Origin: Capsicum annuum
Lineage: Eukaryota; Streptophyta; Magnoliopsida; Solanales; Solanaceae
Direction: 5' to 3'
DNA length: 64,000 nucleotides
Assembly (NCBI RefSeq): GCF_002878395.1
Contig: NC_061120.1
Location: 120,155,781 to 120,219,780 of the forward strand
Shown: piece by piece, positions 10,516 through 21,740 of the stretch
How positions within the stretch are numbered: position 1 is the first letter of the stretch
Layout: every line of letters begins with the position of its first letter
Program-made: the position numbers and the translations under genes
The notes under the pieces: generated by a model
Databases searched by the model: none
Told to the model about the DNA's origin: nothing
What the model saw: the letters and a program-made list of their open reading frames with translations, nothing else

Positions 10516-11650
10516 TGTTATTGTACCTAAAACAAAACAAACTTACAAATAAAAGAAAAATAAAAGAAAACAATTAGTTCTCAAAATCCCCACCACATTC
10601 TCACATACTTTGATCATCTCACACTTGGTTTCACAAGTGTTGCAAGTTGGTTGTAGTTTGTGATGAGTCAAGCGGTGAGTCTACTCCTTGAATAGAATGG
10701 ATTCTTTGCTTGAAGACTCAAGAAAGTAATGTCCAAACTTGAACCAAGAAATACTATGATTCAAAAATGAGAAAAGTACAAAAATAATGCTAACACAAAG
10801 AACATACTCAGAAACTAATTTAAAACTTAGTAGGTATTTACTAGTTGCCAATTAGTATAAGAATCAACAAAGTTGAAACCAATAGAATAAAGAAAAAGAA
10901 ACTAGGAATTCCAATTCTTGAGCTTATGATGATGTGGCACTCAACTATTGGTCATTGGAATGATGTTGAAGTTGAATAAAATTGTTCCAAGACTTTAGTT
11001 GTTCAATTCCACACCCTTAAAGAAGAAGTTTCGTCTCTGTGTATAGGTTTACAAGGTTTTAAACTCTCTTTTCAAGAGTTAAAAGCTTTTTACATACTTT
11101 TCACCTACTTGCACTCTTTTGGAAAGACAAGCCTTTGGGAGTCTTGTCCCCTTTTCTCTTTTGGCTTACCTAGAAAAGTGGTCTTACTCTTTTGTAGTAA
11201 CTAAAATTTTGGGATGCCTTTTGTTCTTTACCACTTCGGGGATTTCTTGATAATGTTTCCAAGACAAACAAAAGTCTTACTATTCTCTTTCTCATTTCAA
11301 GATTAAACAACACCTTTTGGAACTAATTCTTTAACACAAATAAAGAACAATAAGAATAATAACAACACTAGTCGTTCACAACCTTCAACAACAACTTGTT
11401 AATAGCTCAAGAACTTGGTTTTAGACTCAATAAGTGGTTTTAGACTCAATAAGTGTTAGAGAGAAAGAAAACCTAAACTTGAAACTACTAAGACAGTAAA
11501 AACACTCCTAGATCTAGACATATATCTCGGACAAACACAACAACAACAACAAGAACACTTCTGCCAAGAACACCAACACTTAGAATACTTTTTTTTGCAT
11601 TTTCAACTAACCGAGCCCAAGATTGGTATTGTAGGATCAAAACCAGCCTT
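10516..11650 (-). other. Element F leader region, non-coding
   Basis: About 1.1 kb between primer-binding site and the 257-aa frame. No frame of note. Contains a short near-tandem duplication at about 11411-11453 (TTTTAGACTCAATAAGTG twice) and CAACAACAA-type strings near 11533-11552. Confidence 0.5.
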
Positions 11651-11655
11651 CGATT

Positions 11656-11663
11656 TGATACCA
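11656..11663 (-). promoter_or_regulatory. Element F primer-binding site (initiator tRNA-Met type)
   Basis: Minus-strand TTTGGTATCAAATC follows the 5' LTR end by two bases. TGGTATCA matches the 3' end complement of initiator tRNA-Met used by many plant LTR elements; the last bases have drifted. Confidence 0.75.
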
Positions 11664-11665
11664 AA

Positions 11666-12579
11666 TGATACAATAGAAACTTGGAAACACAAAATTTAGT
11701 CAAAACAGTCCATAAATTTGATAGAAACTGTGAGCCTTTTTAGAGACCAAGTCTCAAATTTCCAAGAACACAACAACAAGAAGAGACCAAGGTATTTATT
11801 ACACCAAATAATCCAACCCAAACTATTGTACAACACAAGATGATGAACAAGATAACAAATAAAAACAATGTAGTAACAATAGCAATACCTCATGGGTTGG
11901 AGTACAAGAACAACAAAAAAATGATTACAACATAAACAAAAAATGATAGATAGTTAGACAATTGAAGGTATAATCTTAAGAACCCAAGAATTTGGTCGAC
12001 TCTTGGACCCTTAACACTACACACGACAAATACCTAACTCCTACATTGATACAAGAGGAACTTTACCACCTCTAAACACAAACATATTAAGCCAACATTG
12101 CAATATAAGTGATATCCACACTTGGAAGCCCTAGTTATGAGTGGGATATTGCTTTTCCAAGCCTTACCCTAAGGTGATACACTCTCAAGAGAGAGACTTA
12201 GGGGTTATAAGTATTTCATGTCTTACATCAATAAACAACTAAAGAGTAAAATCTTAATATAAAATATATACAGTTTTATTACAATTGAAAGACAAAAAGA
12301 CCAAAACACCCTTAATAAAGGGTGAGCACCCATGGAGTGTAAATTGGGCATATGAAATCCCTAAAACACACTTAATGAAGGTTCTCTTCAATGCTTCAAG
12401 GCCGTGGTTATTCAAGCATCCCCAAAGCCACCTTCCAAATGCAGCTTTGCCTTATAGAATGCTTGAAATGGCCTCTTCATGAATTCTTTTTTCCCCTCAA
12501 TGTGACCACAACTGGATCCTTCAAGTGCTGGCCTTAAGTGATGTCTTCCAAAGCTAGGATGGCTATTTGGCTCGTATCA
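11666..12579 (-). repeat. Element F 5' LTR
   Basis: Upstream LTR in the minus-strand reading, 914 bp, TGATAC...GTATCA on the plus strand, partner of 8261-9168. A TATA-like stretch (TATATATTTTATA on the minus strand) lies near 12260-12275. 12585-12732, between F and D, holds nothing I can name. Confidence 0.9.
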
Positions 12580-13244
12580 AAAGGTTAATATAAAGACAAA
12601 AAAAGGATAGAACTAATAATAATATGAATAATTTGATGAATAGATTTCACAAATGAGAGAAAATAAGGGGATTGATAACAGGGAATCAATTCTATAAATG
12701 ATCTATTATATTTAAATCAAGTACTCATAATTTATAATGACCCTCTAGGTTATTTTCTAAGTTTCCACTTATTTTACTATTTTGAGTTTTTCTATAGCTA
12801 CCCTAAGTTATTTATGACTTACTAGTATAGACAGTTCAGTTACTGAGAAATTTGTTTGTTTTTTAGAGACAATTCCCTATTTTAAAATTTTGTTGGTTAG
12901 AATTGGATACCAGGTGAAAACTTTAGTCAAACAACCTCGAATTCTAATTATAACAAGTCCAACAGTTCTAAAACATCAAATTTAGGCTAAGTGGACCCTT
13001 GGTCTGTGTCTTGAGGTTCCCAAACTTATTTTGAGCTATTAGTTGAAAGTTAAGAAAAATGGCATGTAAGTATGGGACCTATTTTTCATTGAAACGACCT
13101 TGGATGGAAATTTTGACTATTCCATTAAGTTTGAAATATTAAATTTGGTTGGGTAGCATAGTTTATTTGCGTATACGGTATTGTAGATAAAATTCAAGGG
13201 GTTGGTGGAGACTTCAAAATTTCCAAGTCTTAATTGCTTCTAGT

Positions 13245-13480
13245 GCATTACTTAAGCATTCATTGGTTCACTTAAGTGATGGACTCTTAAGCGACCTGGC
13301 ATTGTCCAGGAGGTATCATTTAAGCGATGCTTTTGGTACTTATGCGATGAATGCTTAATTGGCCAAAGGTAGTTTAAGTGATATTGTGCAGACCTGGCAA
13401 GTGTCTCTAAAATGACACTTTGTCTCTTAAGCAACTAGCACTTAAGCGGCTCAGTGTCCACTTAAGAGCAACACTTGTAC
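13245..13480 (+). repeat. Reiterated TTAAGCGA-type word in the D LTR
   Basis: Variants of CTTAAGCGA(C/T) and CTTAAGTGAT recur about ten times, on irregular spacing, directly upstream of the TATA box. Examples: 13283, 13319, 13425, 13441. See the finding on U3 words. Confidence 0.65.
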
Positions 13481-13492
13481 ACCTAAGAACAC

Positions 13493-13500
13493 TATAAATA
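13493..13500 (+). promoter_or_regulatory. TATA box of the D LTR
   Basis: TATAAATA followed by a C-rich stretch, the common layout of a plant LTR promoter; about 760 bp into the LTR. Confidence 0.6.
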
Positions 13501-15353
13501 CCCCACCATGCCTAATTTCTCTTATTTTCACCCATTTTCAAGAGTATAAAACCCTAAAAAGTGTGAAAACTTGGGAGAACCATTGGTGGGTGATTTTGGA
13601 GCATTTACAAACTTAAATAACATATTTTTTTGTCCAGATTCTTGGTAATCTTTCATCAATTTCATGATTAAATCCTTCATCTATTTTTAAATATCCGTAA
13701 AATATTGGTGGGTTGATTATCACACCATTAGAGTTTAAAATTCACCCATTTTTGAGGTTCCTTGAATAGAGAGGGACATATTATCAGTTTCAAAAGTACG
13801 ATTCCACAAGCGGGCTCTGCATAAGTTTTTTTTTACATAATTTTGGACCTAAAGCATAAATGTGCAATATGGGTATCATTTTTCTTATTTTGATGAGAAG
13901 ATTATGATTTTGATAGCGTGTCATCTTGAGGAAGCTTCTCATAAAGGAAAATCATCGATTTAGCAGATTCTTTGGGCTTTTCTTTAGGGTCCAGGTAGGC
14001 TAGGTTAACCTTATTAATAGATTGAGATAAGTCTTAGTATAGTTATGATTTATGATAGATATGGGATGGTATTTAGATTTTGGTGGTATGTTTGACATAA
14101 TTAGTATTAGTTGGATTGTTTAACTAATTAAGGAACCGTAATTTAGGCGAAATTGGCATAATTGCTCATGTTTAATGTATAATTGATATCTTAGATCTAA
14201 GTATGGATTATATAACATTTTGGAAGTTAATTTAGATACCTTAGATTATCCTGGGATAGAATTTTCCTTAGAAAAAATTTCAAAGATTAGAAATGGGCCC
14301 CTTCAGCTCTCTTTAGGCCAAGATTTGTGTTAGATTTAGTATACTTCTATCCATAAGTATACCTTTTAAAATTCTTAATTTGGGACTTTGAGTAGATTAG
14401 GTGCATAGTAATTATGTTAATTTTGAGCAAACCAGTGGTTATTGATGTTGAGTTTTGGTTCAAGTCTGGCAATTACTATCATATTGATGATGTGAGTTCT
14501 GTTCAAATCTGGCAAATGACGATAATTATGATGCTATTTAGTTATAATTCAAGTTTGATAATGAGAGTTATTTGTGATATGATATGGTATAGATGGATTC
14601 ATGGTTACAACTTGTATTTGGTAAATTATGGATCTTCAGTCATTTACTTCCCATTAATCGCACCCTTTAGGCTTATATAGGGCCGTGTTGGGTTATTTAC
14701 TTTTCCACACTGGTTTATAGGGGATAGTCTTTTCATATTAATTATACTTTCTTTCATATTATGTCTGCTCTGGTTAATTATTTACCGCATTTTAGATTAT
14801 TTCTAGGTTGGCTCCTTTTCCTTAACTTAGCTTATTTATCTTGCATCCTATTGTATTTATATCATGATTTAGCTCTGTCGGCCCATGATACCTACTAAGT
14901 ACCTATGGTTTTGGTACTCATACTGCACCTCTTTACCTTTTTGTTATAGATCTGAGTACTAGTGGCCATCATTAATGTGATAATTCTGCTGAGTTAATTT
15001 TAGAGATACGATAAGCTCTTGGAGTTGGAGTTTCCCTTTTTCCTTCTATTATCTTTGTCTAGTTTTTCACAATTTGAGATAAATTTGTATTTTGCTATTT
15101 TAGTACTTATGTTCCTTTTTTAGTAGCTCATGTACCTACAGTACTAGGTCGTGTGATGATTATTGATATTTTATTATCTTTTAGATTATCATTATTGCCT
15201 TATTGTCTTTATGTCTTAATTTGTTGATTTATGGGTTTTAGGCTATTTTCCACCAAATTAGCCCATTATTTATAGGTTTGGGATACAGTTTGGCTTAACT
15301 ACTGATTGGATAAAGTAGGTGCCATCAAAACTCATAAATTAGGATCTGATAAT

Positions 15354-15371
15354 TTCGTATTAGAGCCTAGG
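15354..15371 (+). promoter_or_regulatory. Decayed primer-binding site of element D
   Basis: TTCGTATTAGAGCCTAGG is a diverged TTGGTATCAGAGCCTAGG, the initiator tRNA-Met type, two bases after the LTR end. Confidence 0.65.
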
Positions 15372-15559
15372 TTCAGTAGTATTTTTTAGTACAAGAGCAA
15401 ATGTCTAGTAAATTTTTGTGGATCTAAATGACGATATTCATTTCTTTTCTTTAGGATACTACAGGATATTCTTAGGAGTTCTTCACTTCTTTCACTTATT
15501 TTATGCTAAGGGTCTGAGGTTATTTCTACGGAATTCCTTTGGTTAACTCTATTGTAGAT

Positions 15560-16774
15560 GGTTAGGTCTATATGAGATGAGTATCTTGAGACCAAGACTA
15601 GGGATATTGTCATCGTTCATGAACAATGCAGATGTCATGGACAACCTTGAGATGTGTCCCCAGCTAAGGGCCTTCACCAGACCTTATTTCTGCTCCAAAG
15701 CCAGAGATTCTTCTGCCCCAGCTAGTGGTGGGGTAGGGACCAGCCCAGGCTCTACCCAGTGTATTTCTTCTTCAATACATAGGGATACATTGGTTTAGCT
15801 CTTGGGTTCGGTTGGTGGTGCACTATATGATGATGCATAGCCTATGGATATAAGTAGTATTGAGGTAGGAGAGCAACCTATAGCTGCAACTCTAAGAGTT
15901 GAAATCCCTCTTGCACCAGTGGTTGCTCAATTGGTAGTTTCCTATGTTGTGATGTCTATTGAGGAGTAAAAGATGTTGGGTAGATTCTTGAATTGGTTTC
16001 TCCTAGGTTTTCTGGTGGACTGAGCAAAGATGTGTATAAGTGCTTGATTGCTTATTAGGTAGACTTTATAATTTAGGCCTAGTTAAGACTCGTAGTGTGG
16101 AGTACACTACTTTTCAATTGGACTTGGAATCTCAACATTGTTGGAGATGTCATCTTAATTCCAGGTTAGCTGGATCTACCCATTGACATAGACTCAGTTC
16201 TCCAAGATCTTCTTAGAGAAGTATATGCCTCGCAGTCTTTGGAATTTTCTGATGGATGATTCTTAAGGTTAGAATAGGGATCCACGACTGTTATAAAGTA
16301 TAAGTCTTGATTTTATGTATTGTCTAGGAATTCTACTTCTATTTTGACTATGGAGTAAAAGAGGGTTTGTTGCTTCATTTGAAGAATAACACTTTTTCTT
16401 TAAATGTCTACAAAAGTTTGGTTGCAGTTTTTAGGTCTTTTGCTGAGGTTTTTAATCATGCTCAAGTTATGGAGGTGATGCATCATGATGCCCAAGGGGA
16501 AGTGATAAAAGGCTGAAAAATTGTGGTAGTTTTAGTAGAGGCATAATGGCTCATAGTTCAGAGGCAGTGGTTCTCAGGGTAGGTACCCTATGCATCAGCT
16601 GTATTAGTATTAGGGTCAGTCTGTTAGGACTATTCAACCTGTACTTAAGATCCCTAATGGATTTCATCTTAGTTTGAGTGATCATCCTAACTAAAGGTGT
16701 GGTCAGCCTACGAGGGGCTCATCGTCTAGTTATTTTGGCCGTGGTGGTTATTTTGGGTCAGTCGGATATTCTAG
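15560..16774 (+). pseudogene. Element D gag relic
   Basis: Ty3/gypsy capsid gene, heavily broken. In shifting frames I read a proline/alanine-rich N-terminal part (15577-15798 open), VEYTTFQLDLE-like YTTFQLD (about 16105) with W-R-C-H following, the TQFSKIF and EKYMPRSL block (about 16190-16240), and the glycine-rich SSSYFGRGGYFGS segment (about 16720-16755) that precedes the zinc knuckle. The block EKYMPRSL is a standard part of the retrotransposon gag domain. Stops and frameshifts throughout; the knuckle, protease and pol are missing because an LTR fragment begins at 16775. Confidence 0.7.
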
Positions 16775-16927
16775 TGTGAGATCCATAAAACTTTGATGAT
16801 TTTACTTTTTACCCTCTCGCATTTGTAATGTCAATTTTAACTTCAATTACGTTTAGGGATGTTAAAAATGTGTTTTGGGAAAGTTTTGGATTTTTCAAAA
16901 GGGGTTTAAGTTCTTTTGGGGCCTGAG
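16775..16927 (+). mobile_element. Fragment resembling the start of a B/C-type LTR
   Basis: Begins TGTGAGATCC and contains AAACTTTGATGATTTTA, a string also found near the start of the B LTRs (30540 and relatives). Only the first 150 bp remain; the LTR of element A starts directly after it. Confidence 0.45.
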
Positions 16928-17465
16928 TGTAATGACATAAAATTTGTTTAAATATGTATTTTTTTGTGTGAAATTTCTATAGTAACCTTCACCATAGTTG
17001 CCTTATGGTATTTCTAAGGTGTGGGGGGTGATTGGCATGATTCCTAATGCATTTTGGTACCATTCATGTGATATTATAGTTTTTGGAGGCTTTAAGTACC
17101 TTATTATGGACTTCTATGATTATCTTTTGATTCGTGTGAGATTTCTAAATGGACTATGCAATAGATTTGGAACATTGATTTCTGGGTGGTAAGAAATTTA
17201 GTCTAGTTTATGGCTTTTAAATCTCATTTCGACCCTCAATTTGAAAAATTATGAATTCAGGTTTCAGGGGTCATCTTTTTCAAAAATCTGATATCACCAT
17301 TGAGTTCATAGCATCAAATTTAGTATAGTTACATAGTTCATTTATGTCTATTGGATTCTGAATGAATCCCAACGCCTTGGTGGAAACTTCGAAAATTTCC
17401 AAGTTTCAATCGGTTTCTGGTGCAACTGTGATTGCTCCAGTTGAGTGGCGACCACTAATGTGCTA
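16928..17465 (+). repeat. Element A 5' LTR, first part
   Basis: Starts TGTAATGACATAAAATTTG and follows the 3' LTR at 55539 through GTGTGGGG..GATTGGCATG, TTTTGGAGGC, GACCCTC.ATTTGAAAAATT, GGATTC(T/C)GAATGAATCCCAA and TTGAGTGGCGA. Similarity ends near 17465, where element E begins. The break point is approximate. Confidence 0.7.
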
Positions 17466-17479
17466 TGAATTTATAGAAC

Positions 17480-18889
17480 TTTCAAAGCTAAAATCCATGA
17501 TAATATTCAAGTTTCTTAGTTGTTTTGTTAGATATAATGTGTTTTGGGTATGTTTTGTAGGAAATAAGGATTTGGATGCTAAATGGAAGAAAAAGATGAA
17601 AGATGCAGTTTTGGCTACTTACTTAGGCATTTTTGGGTGCATGTGATACTTACTGCTATATGTGAATAAATTATGTACAAAAACTTGAATTCTAGAGGCT
17701 TAGTTACAAAAATTTGAAGACTCTGCCACTTATTAAGGACACATACGGTTCGTATGTAGCACATACGGTCTATATGTGGCCAAGGTATGTATCAGAGTTG
17801 AAGATTCAGAGAGTTGTAGGAGCTAGAAATTTTTTTTGGCACTTACCTAGGTTGACATGCGAACTGTATGTAGTACATATAGGTCATGTGTGGCCTAATT
17901 AAGTGGCCAACGACTCCATTTTTCCTTTTTCATTTGGGCTTTGATTTTTAGGGTTTCCTGGTGTAAATACCCCTTTTTGTTTTTTAGTAGAAGTTACATA
18001 CTGTAATATTATTTTACATACTTTCACATATTGTGATCCCTTGGATTCTTTTATTGGTGATTTTGGTTGATAATTCAGTTTTCGAATTTGGGCTTTGATC
18101 ATTGATTATTGTGATATTACTTTAATGGTTTCAATCATGAAACCTATTGGTTGTTTCACAAGCATGAGTGGCTAAAACCCTTAGCTAAGGTTATGGGAAC
18201 CCTAGCAAATTGATGAAGTAGGTCAGGTACGAAGCTGTTCTGAACTAGTACCCATGCATGTATTGTATTATCTTCAGTTTAATAATTGTCCTAGTGATTG
18301 AAAATATTATGATCCAGCCTAGATATTTTTATTAACTCCACAAGGGGAGTTGGGACTAGGAAAACATAATGACAATAGTAATTTAGAGTTAATTGCTGAA
18401 ATAATCTTACTAGTATCATCTTCTTAAGATGATTATCTTTCATCTAATAACATGAGACCTAAAAGGTAATAGTTGACTGAGATATAGGATAAGGGTTAGT
18501 AATGCAACGTCCTAAGAATAAAAAAGTAAAGGGTGAAATCCATTAATGAGTCCACAAGACAGTTGATGGTACATACCTTATCAGATTCTCCATTTATGGT
18601 ACTGTTTTAATTTGACTGAGCATGATAAGCCTACAGATTCGAGATGCCAGGGGGAACACAATCCTAGTGTTCGTCTTCTATTGATCAATCAAATTTTGCA
18701 TTCTATTAGTAATAGTTACTTGATACAACCAAACCTCCCATTTACTTTTTGCACTTCCCTTTTGATTCCAGCAAAAGACAGATACGATTCTTGTAGTCCC
18801 TATGGTACGAACCCAACCTGAGTTGGGTTACTATACTTGACTACGACTGCTTTATCCTTAAATTAGAGGTGTAGTTTGGGCGTTGATCA
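17480..18889 (+). repeat. Element E 5' LTR
   Basis: Ends GTTGATCA at 18889 just before the primer site. Contains the landmark AGCATGAGTGGCTAAAACCC then TTATGGGAACCCTAG near 18160-18215, which parallels CATGAGCGGCTAG..GTTATGGGATC in the H LTR. A reiterated CACATACGG/GTATGTAG(T)ACATA word spans 17735-17895, followed by a TATA-like GTGTAAATACCCC near 17960. The left end is approximate. Confidence 0.6.
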
Positions 18890-18893
18890 AAAT

Positions 18894-18914
18894 TTGATGC
18901 CATTACTGGGGACT
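18894..18914 (+). promoter_or_regulatory. Element E primer-binding site
   Basis: TTTGATGCCATTACTGGGGA corresponds to TTTGGCGCCGTTGCCGGGGA, the primer site usual in Athila/Tat elements, with C-to-T type changes. Confidence 0.7.
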
Positions 18915-18999
18915 ACAGTTTTGAGTAGATTAAAGTTGCTGAAGTTTATGGGTTTCATTTTGTTCTTAGTTGGGTATATGCTGGAGTATGCCTAACACT

Positions 19000-20810
19000 A
19001 GGAGTTAAGACAATCCTTTACCCCTAATGTAATAGAGCCCAAGAGAATATTAAACACACCACATAGAATGACCGAAGAAGTGCGTGATGGTATTCTAATA
19101 AGGGTTTGAGACCCTATTATGTACCTACTCCTCCTATACCTAATAACCCATAGAACATTGCTAATAGATAGGCTAAGCAGTTGTTAGTAGATTCTAATAT
19201 CTGAGAAGAGATAAGGAGGAATGACAGCTAACTCAATAGGAAGGGTTAGCTCAGAAGAGACAAGATGGAGATTGTCGAGGAGACATCGGTAGAGATATAA
19301 AAAGATAGGTCAAGGCTTAGATATTACCATCCTATTAGTATCTACCATCCTACGATGATAAGGAAGACATGTATTATGTTGAGCCTATAGAAATAGGGGC
19401 CATTATTACACCTGACCTACCTTCGAATATGAAGTTTGATATAACTATTTCTATGATCCAATTTCTAAACCTACGAGGTGTGTTCACAGGCTTACCAATA
19501 GATGATGCAAATCTTTACCTTGCCAAATTCATTGGGATTTACACTTTCCATACCATTCTTGGGGTAGATTATGAGGCGCTGAGGTTGTTGTTGTTACCCT
19601 TCTCATTATCTGGAGAAGCTTCACTATGGTTTGGGGAACTTCCTCGAGGCTCAATAACCTCTTGGAATGAGTTACACAAATAATTCTTGGATTTTTTATT
19701 TCTGTAGGCCATAATTCTAGTTGAAAGATGATATTTATAACTTCAAATAGCTACCTTCTAAGTAAATGTATGAAGCTTGGATTTGATTAAAAAAGAAGCT
19801 GAGTATGGTGTTCGGTCATCGCATTCTAGGGACAAACTTGTTTGAGATATTCTATAGATCCATGATGATCAGTTCTAGAACAATGACAGGTACCATCACT
19901 GGAGGTGCATTTATGAGACTACGCTGAACGGTAGTTTCTAATATTCTAGATCAAATCTTTATTACAAAATTGAGGTTGGAATACTCGGGCTGCTGAAAGA
20001 GATGCTGGAACTTATATCATTAGGGTATCCAGTGATCATAGACCAGCTGATGATATAGTAGCATAGGAGGTAGCACAACTCAGAATGAAGATTGGGTTTC
20101 TTACTAAGTAATTGGTAACAATGAATTCTAAGAAGGTAAATGCGCAGGAGCACAGGTTTCATTTTCTAGAGCTTATAAGTCTTACTTGAAGGAGAAACCC
20201 AAGTATATGGATCACAAGTTAGTGGGTTTCTGAGCCCAAGGTCAAGGAAACTGTGGTTAGAACTATTATGGTGATAGATATAGAGACCATAGTAGGGAGA
20301 GAGTTGGTGATTAGAGGAAAAAGAATGACTATAGTAAGAAAAGAAACAGGTACATTCCACATGGCAGTAGAGAAACAGAATCGAGAATGGAGACAATGCT
20401 GGCCAAGCTATTCAAGGGTTAAAAAAATTAAGAAAAAAACTGTAAAGATATTAAGGCTGACATTTTAGGGTTGACCCAGAAGGTCGAATCTCATGCTACT
20501 ACTATCAAGTAGTTAGAGCACCAGTTCGGCCAGATGTTGACAATACTGAATTAGAGGCAGTCGGGCACTCTTCCGACTAACATGATTTAGAATCTAAAAA
20601 ACAATGGTCATGTTCTTTCTAGTACGACATGGAGTGGTATAACTACTATAGATCCTTCTTTACCTACTGCAAAAGTGCTAAAGAATGATGACATTGCTAT
20701 TAATGAGACATATGTTGTACAGTCAGAAAGGCAATAGGTGGAGATGGTAGAGTTGACAAGGATAAAGGTACAGGTAATATAAGCGAGCCAGTAATCAAGT
20801 CGATCCCATG
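19000..20810 (+). pseudogene. Element E gag relic
   Basis: Capsid gene of an Athila/Tat-type element. The best piece is 19369-19683 (104 aa): ISMIQFLNLRGVFTGLPIDD then ANLYLAKFIGI, LRLLLLPFSLSGEASLWFGE and LPRGSITSWNELHK, which matches the retrotransposon gag domain (F.G.P.EDP..HL..F, LFPFSL...A..WL..LP.GSI..W.EL). Upstream, at about 19290-19350, is a broken RYYHPISIYHP segment. Downstream are scattered pieces such as SSDHRPADDIVA (about 20025) and a basic region (about 20250-20440). Numerous stops. Confidence 0.75.
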
Positions 20811-20816
20811 ACCACT

Positions 20817-21430
20817 CGTACCTTTTCCTCAAATATTGAAATAGAAGAAAGAGGAAGGGAAGATTAAGAAGTTTATTGAAATGCTTAAAGAATTGAGCTT
20901 AAAAATCTCTCTCCTCGAAGCATTGAACTAGATGCCTGGGTATTCTAGATTTATGAAAGTGTTAGAGACCAAGAAGTAGACTGAAAGTTTTGAGGATGTG
21001 GGTGGACTGCATCATTGTAGTGTAGTTACTTCTAGATCTCTATCCACAAAAAAAGGTGATCCCGATTCCTTCATGATTCCATACACTATTGGGACCTCCT
21101 AATTTGCCACAGCTCTTTGTGACTTAAGGGCCAACATAAATCTGATACCGCTGGCTGTATTTAGACAATTGGGATTGAGTCCTGTTGACCCATCTACTAT
21201 GCAACTGTTGATGGATGATCGAATTATCAAAAAGGCCATTGCTATTTTTTGATGTAATGGTAAGAGTCGATTACCTCATCTTTCTAGCTGACTTTCTGAT
21301 TCTGGATTATGAGTTAGATTTTGAGATGCCTATAATTTTGAGAAGATCATTTTTGGCTATGGGAAGAGAAATAGTTGACATATAAAAGGGGGAAATCAAG
21401 TTCAGAGTCAACAAAGAAGAAGTCACATTC
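20817..21430 (+). pseudogene. Element E aspartic protease relic
   Basis: Retroviral-type protease that would cut the polyprotein. The frame starts PFPQILK and continues through FIEMLKELSLKISLLEAL, MPGYSRFMK, GDPDSFMIPYTIGTS, then the active-site region ALCDLRANINLIPL (about 21112-21155), QLGLSPVDPSTMQLL, and FLADFLILDYELDFEMP with a broken ILRRSFLAMGREIVDI. The active site is D-L-R-A-N where D-L-G-A-S is normal: the aspartate is kept but the G and S are changed. Stops at several places. After about 21430 reverse transcriptase should follow but does not. Confidence 0.8.
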
Positions 21431-21589
21431 AATTTTTGAAAACAATGAAGAAGCAGACCAACATGATAGTGGTTTCGGTCATTGATTGTATTTATGACCT
21501 ATGAGGGTAATTTTATGGGTATCTTGATGAATCCTGAGTAGTCAAGATACCTATGTCATGCCACGACGATAAAATAAGCGATGCATGAG

Positions 21590-21740
21590 AGGAAACCTCT
21601 GGGATTGTTTGTAAAGTCTTAGTAACTAACAAAGCCACGTCGTGCTGTGATATTAAATTAAGTGCTGGGTGGAACGCAACTAACTATTTTAGTGTTCACT
21701 TTGTTTGTTTTATTTTTTTCAGGTTTATAACTTATGGAAT
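21590..21740 (+). other. Conserved post-pol block of the Athila/Tat type
   Basis: The string CACGTCGTGCTGTGATATTAA followed by AAGTGCTGGGTGGAACGCAA resembles the well-known block after pol in plant Athila/Tat elements (CGTCGTGCCGCGACGTTAA..AGCGC). It is followed by a T-rich tract ending in TTTTTTTCAG at 21713-21721, a possible splice acceptor. Confidence 0.55.

Larger units (their letters stand above)
8256..12584 (-). mobile_element. Element F: complete non-autonomous LTR element with AAAGG target duplication
   Basis: Two direct LTRs of 908 and 914 bp (8261-9168 and 11666-12579) begin TGATAC and end GTATCA as read on the plus strand, giving a 6-bp terminal inverted repeat. They are flanked by a perfect 5-bp duplication AAAGG (8256-8260 and 12580-12584). 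A primer-binding site (TGGTATCA, plus-strand 11656-11663) and a polypurine tract (plus-strand 9169-9181) fix the orientation as minus. The 2.5-kb interior has no protease, reverse transcriptase or integrase motif; instead it holds one long frame (257 aa open, then a broken continuation). It must have relied on another element's enzymes. The best-preserved element in the window. Confidence 0.9.
12733..15351 (+). repeat. Element D LTR
   Basis: Long LTR of about 2.6 kb. The start, TATAATGACCCTC, is a decayed form of TGTAATGACC seen in copies at 28872 and 58106. The end, GATCTGATA at 15351, is followed after two bases by a primer-binding site. It contains a reiterated TTAAGCGA-type word (13245-13480), then TATAAATA (13493-13500). 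No second LTR of this element is found in the window. Its 3' half also occurs at 3810-5006. Confidence 0.75.
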
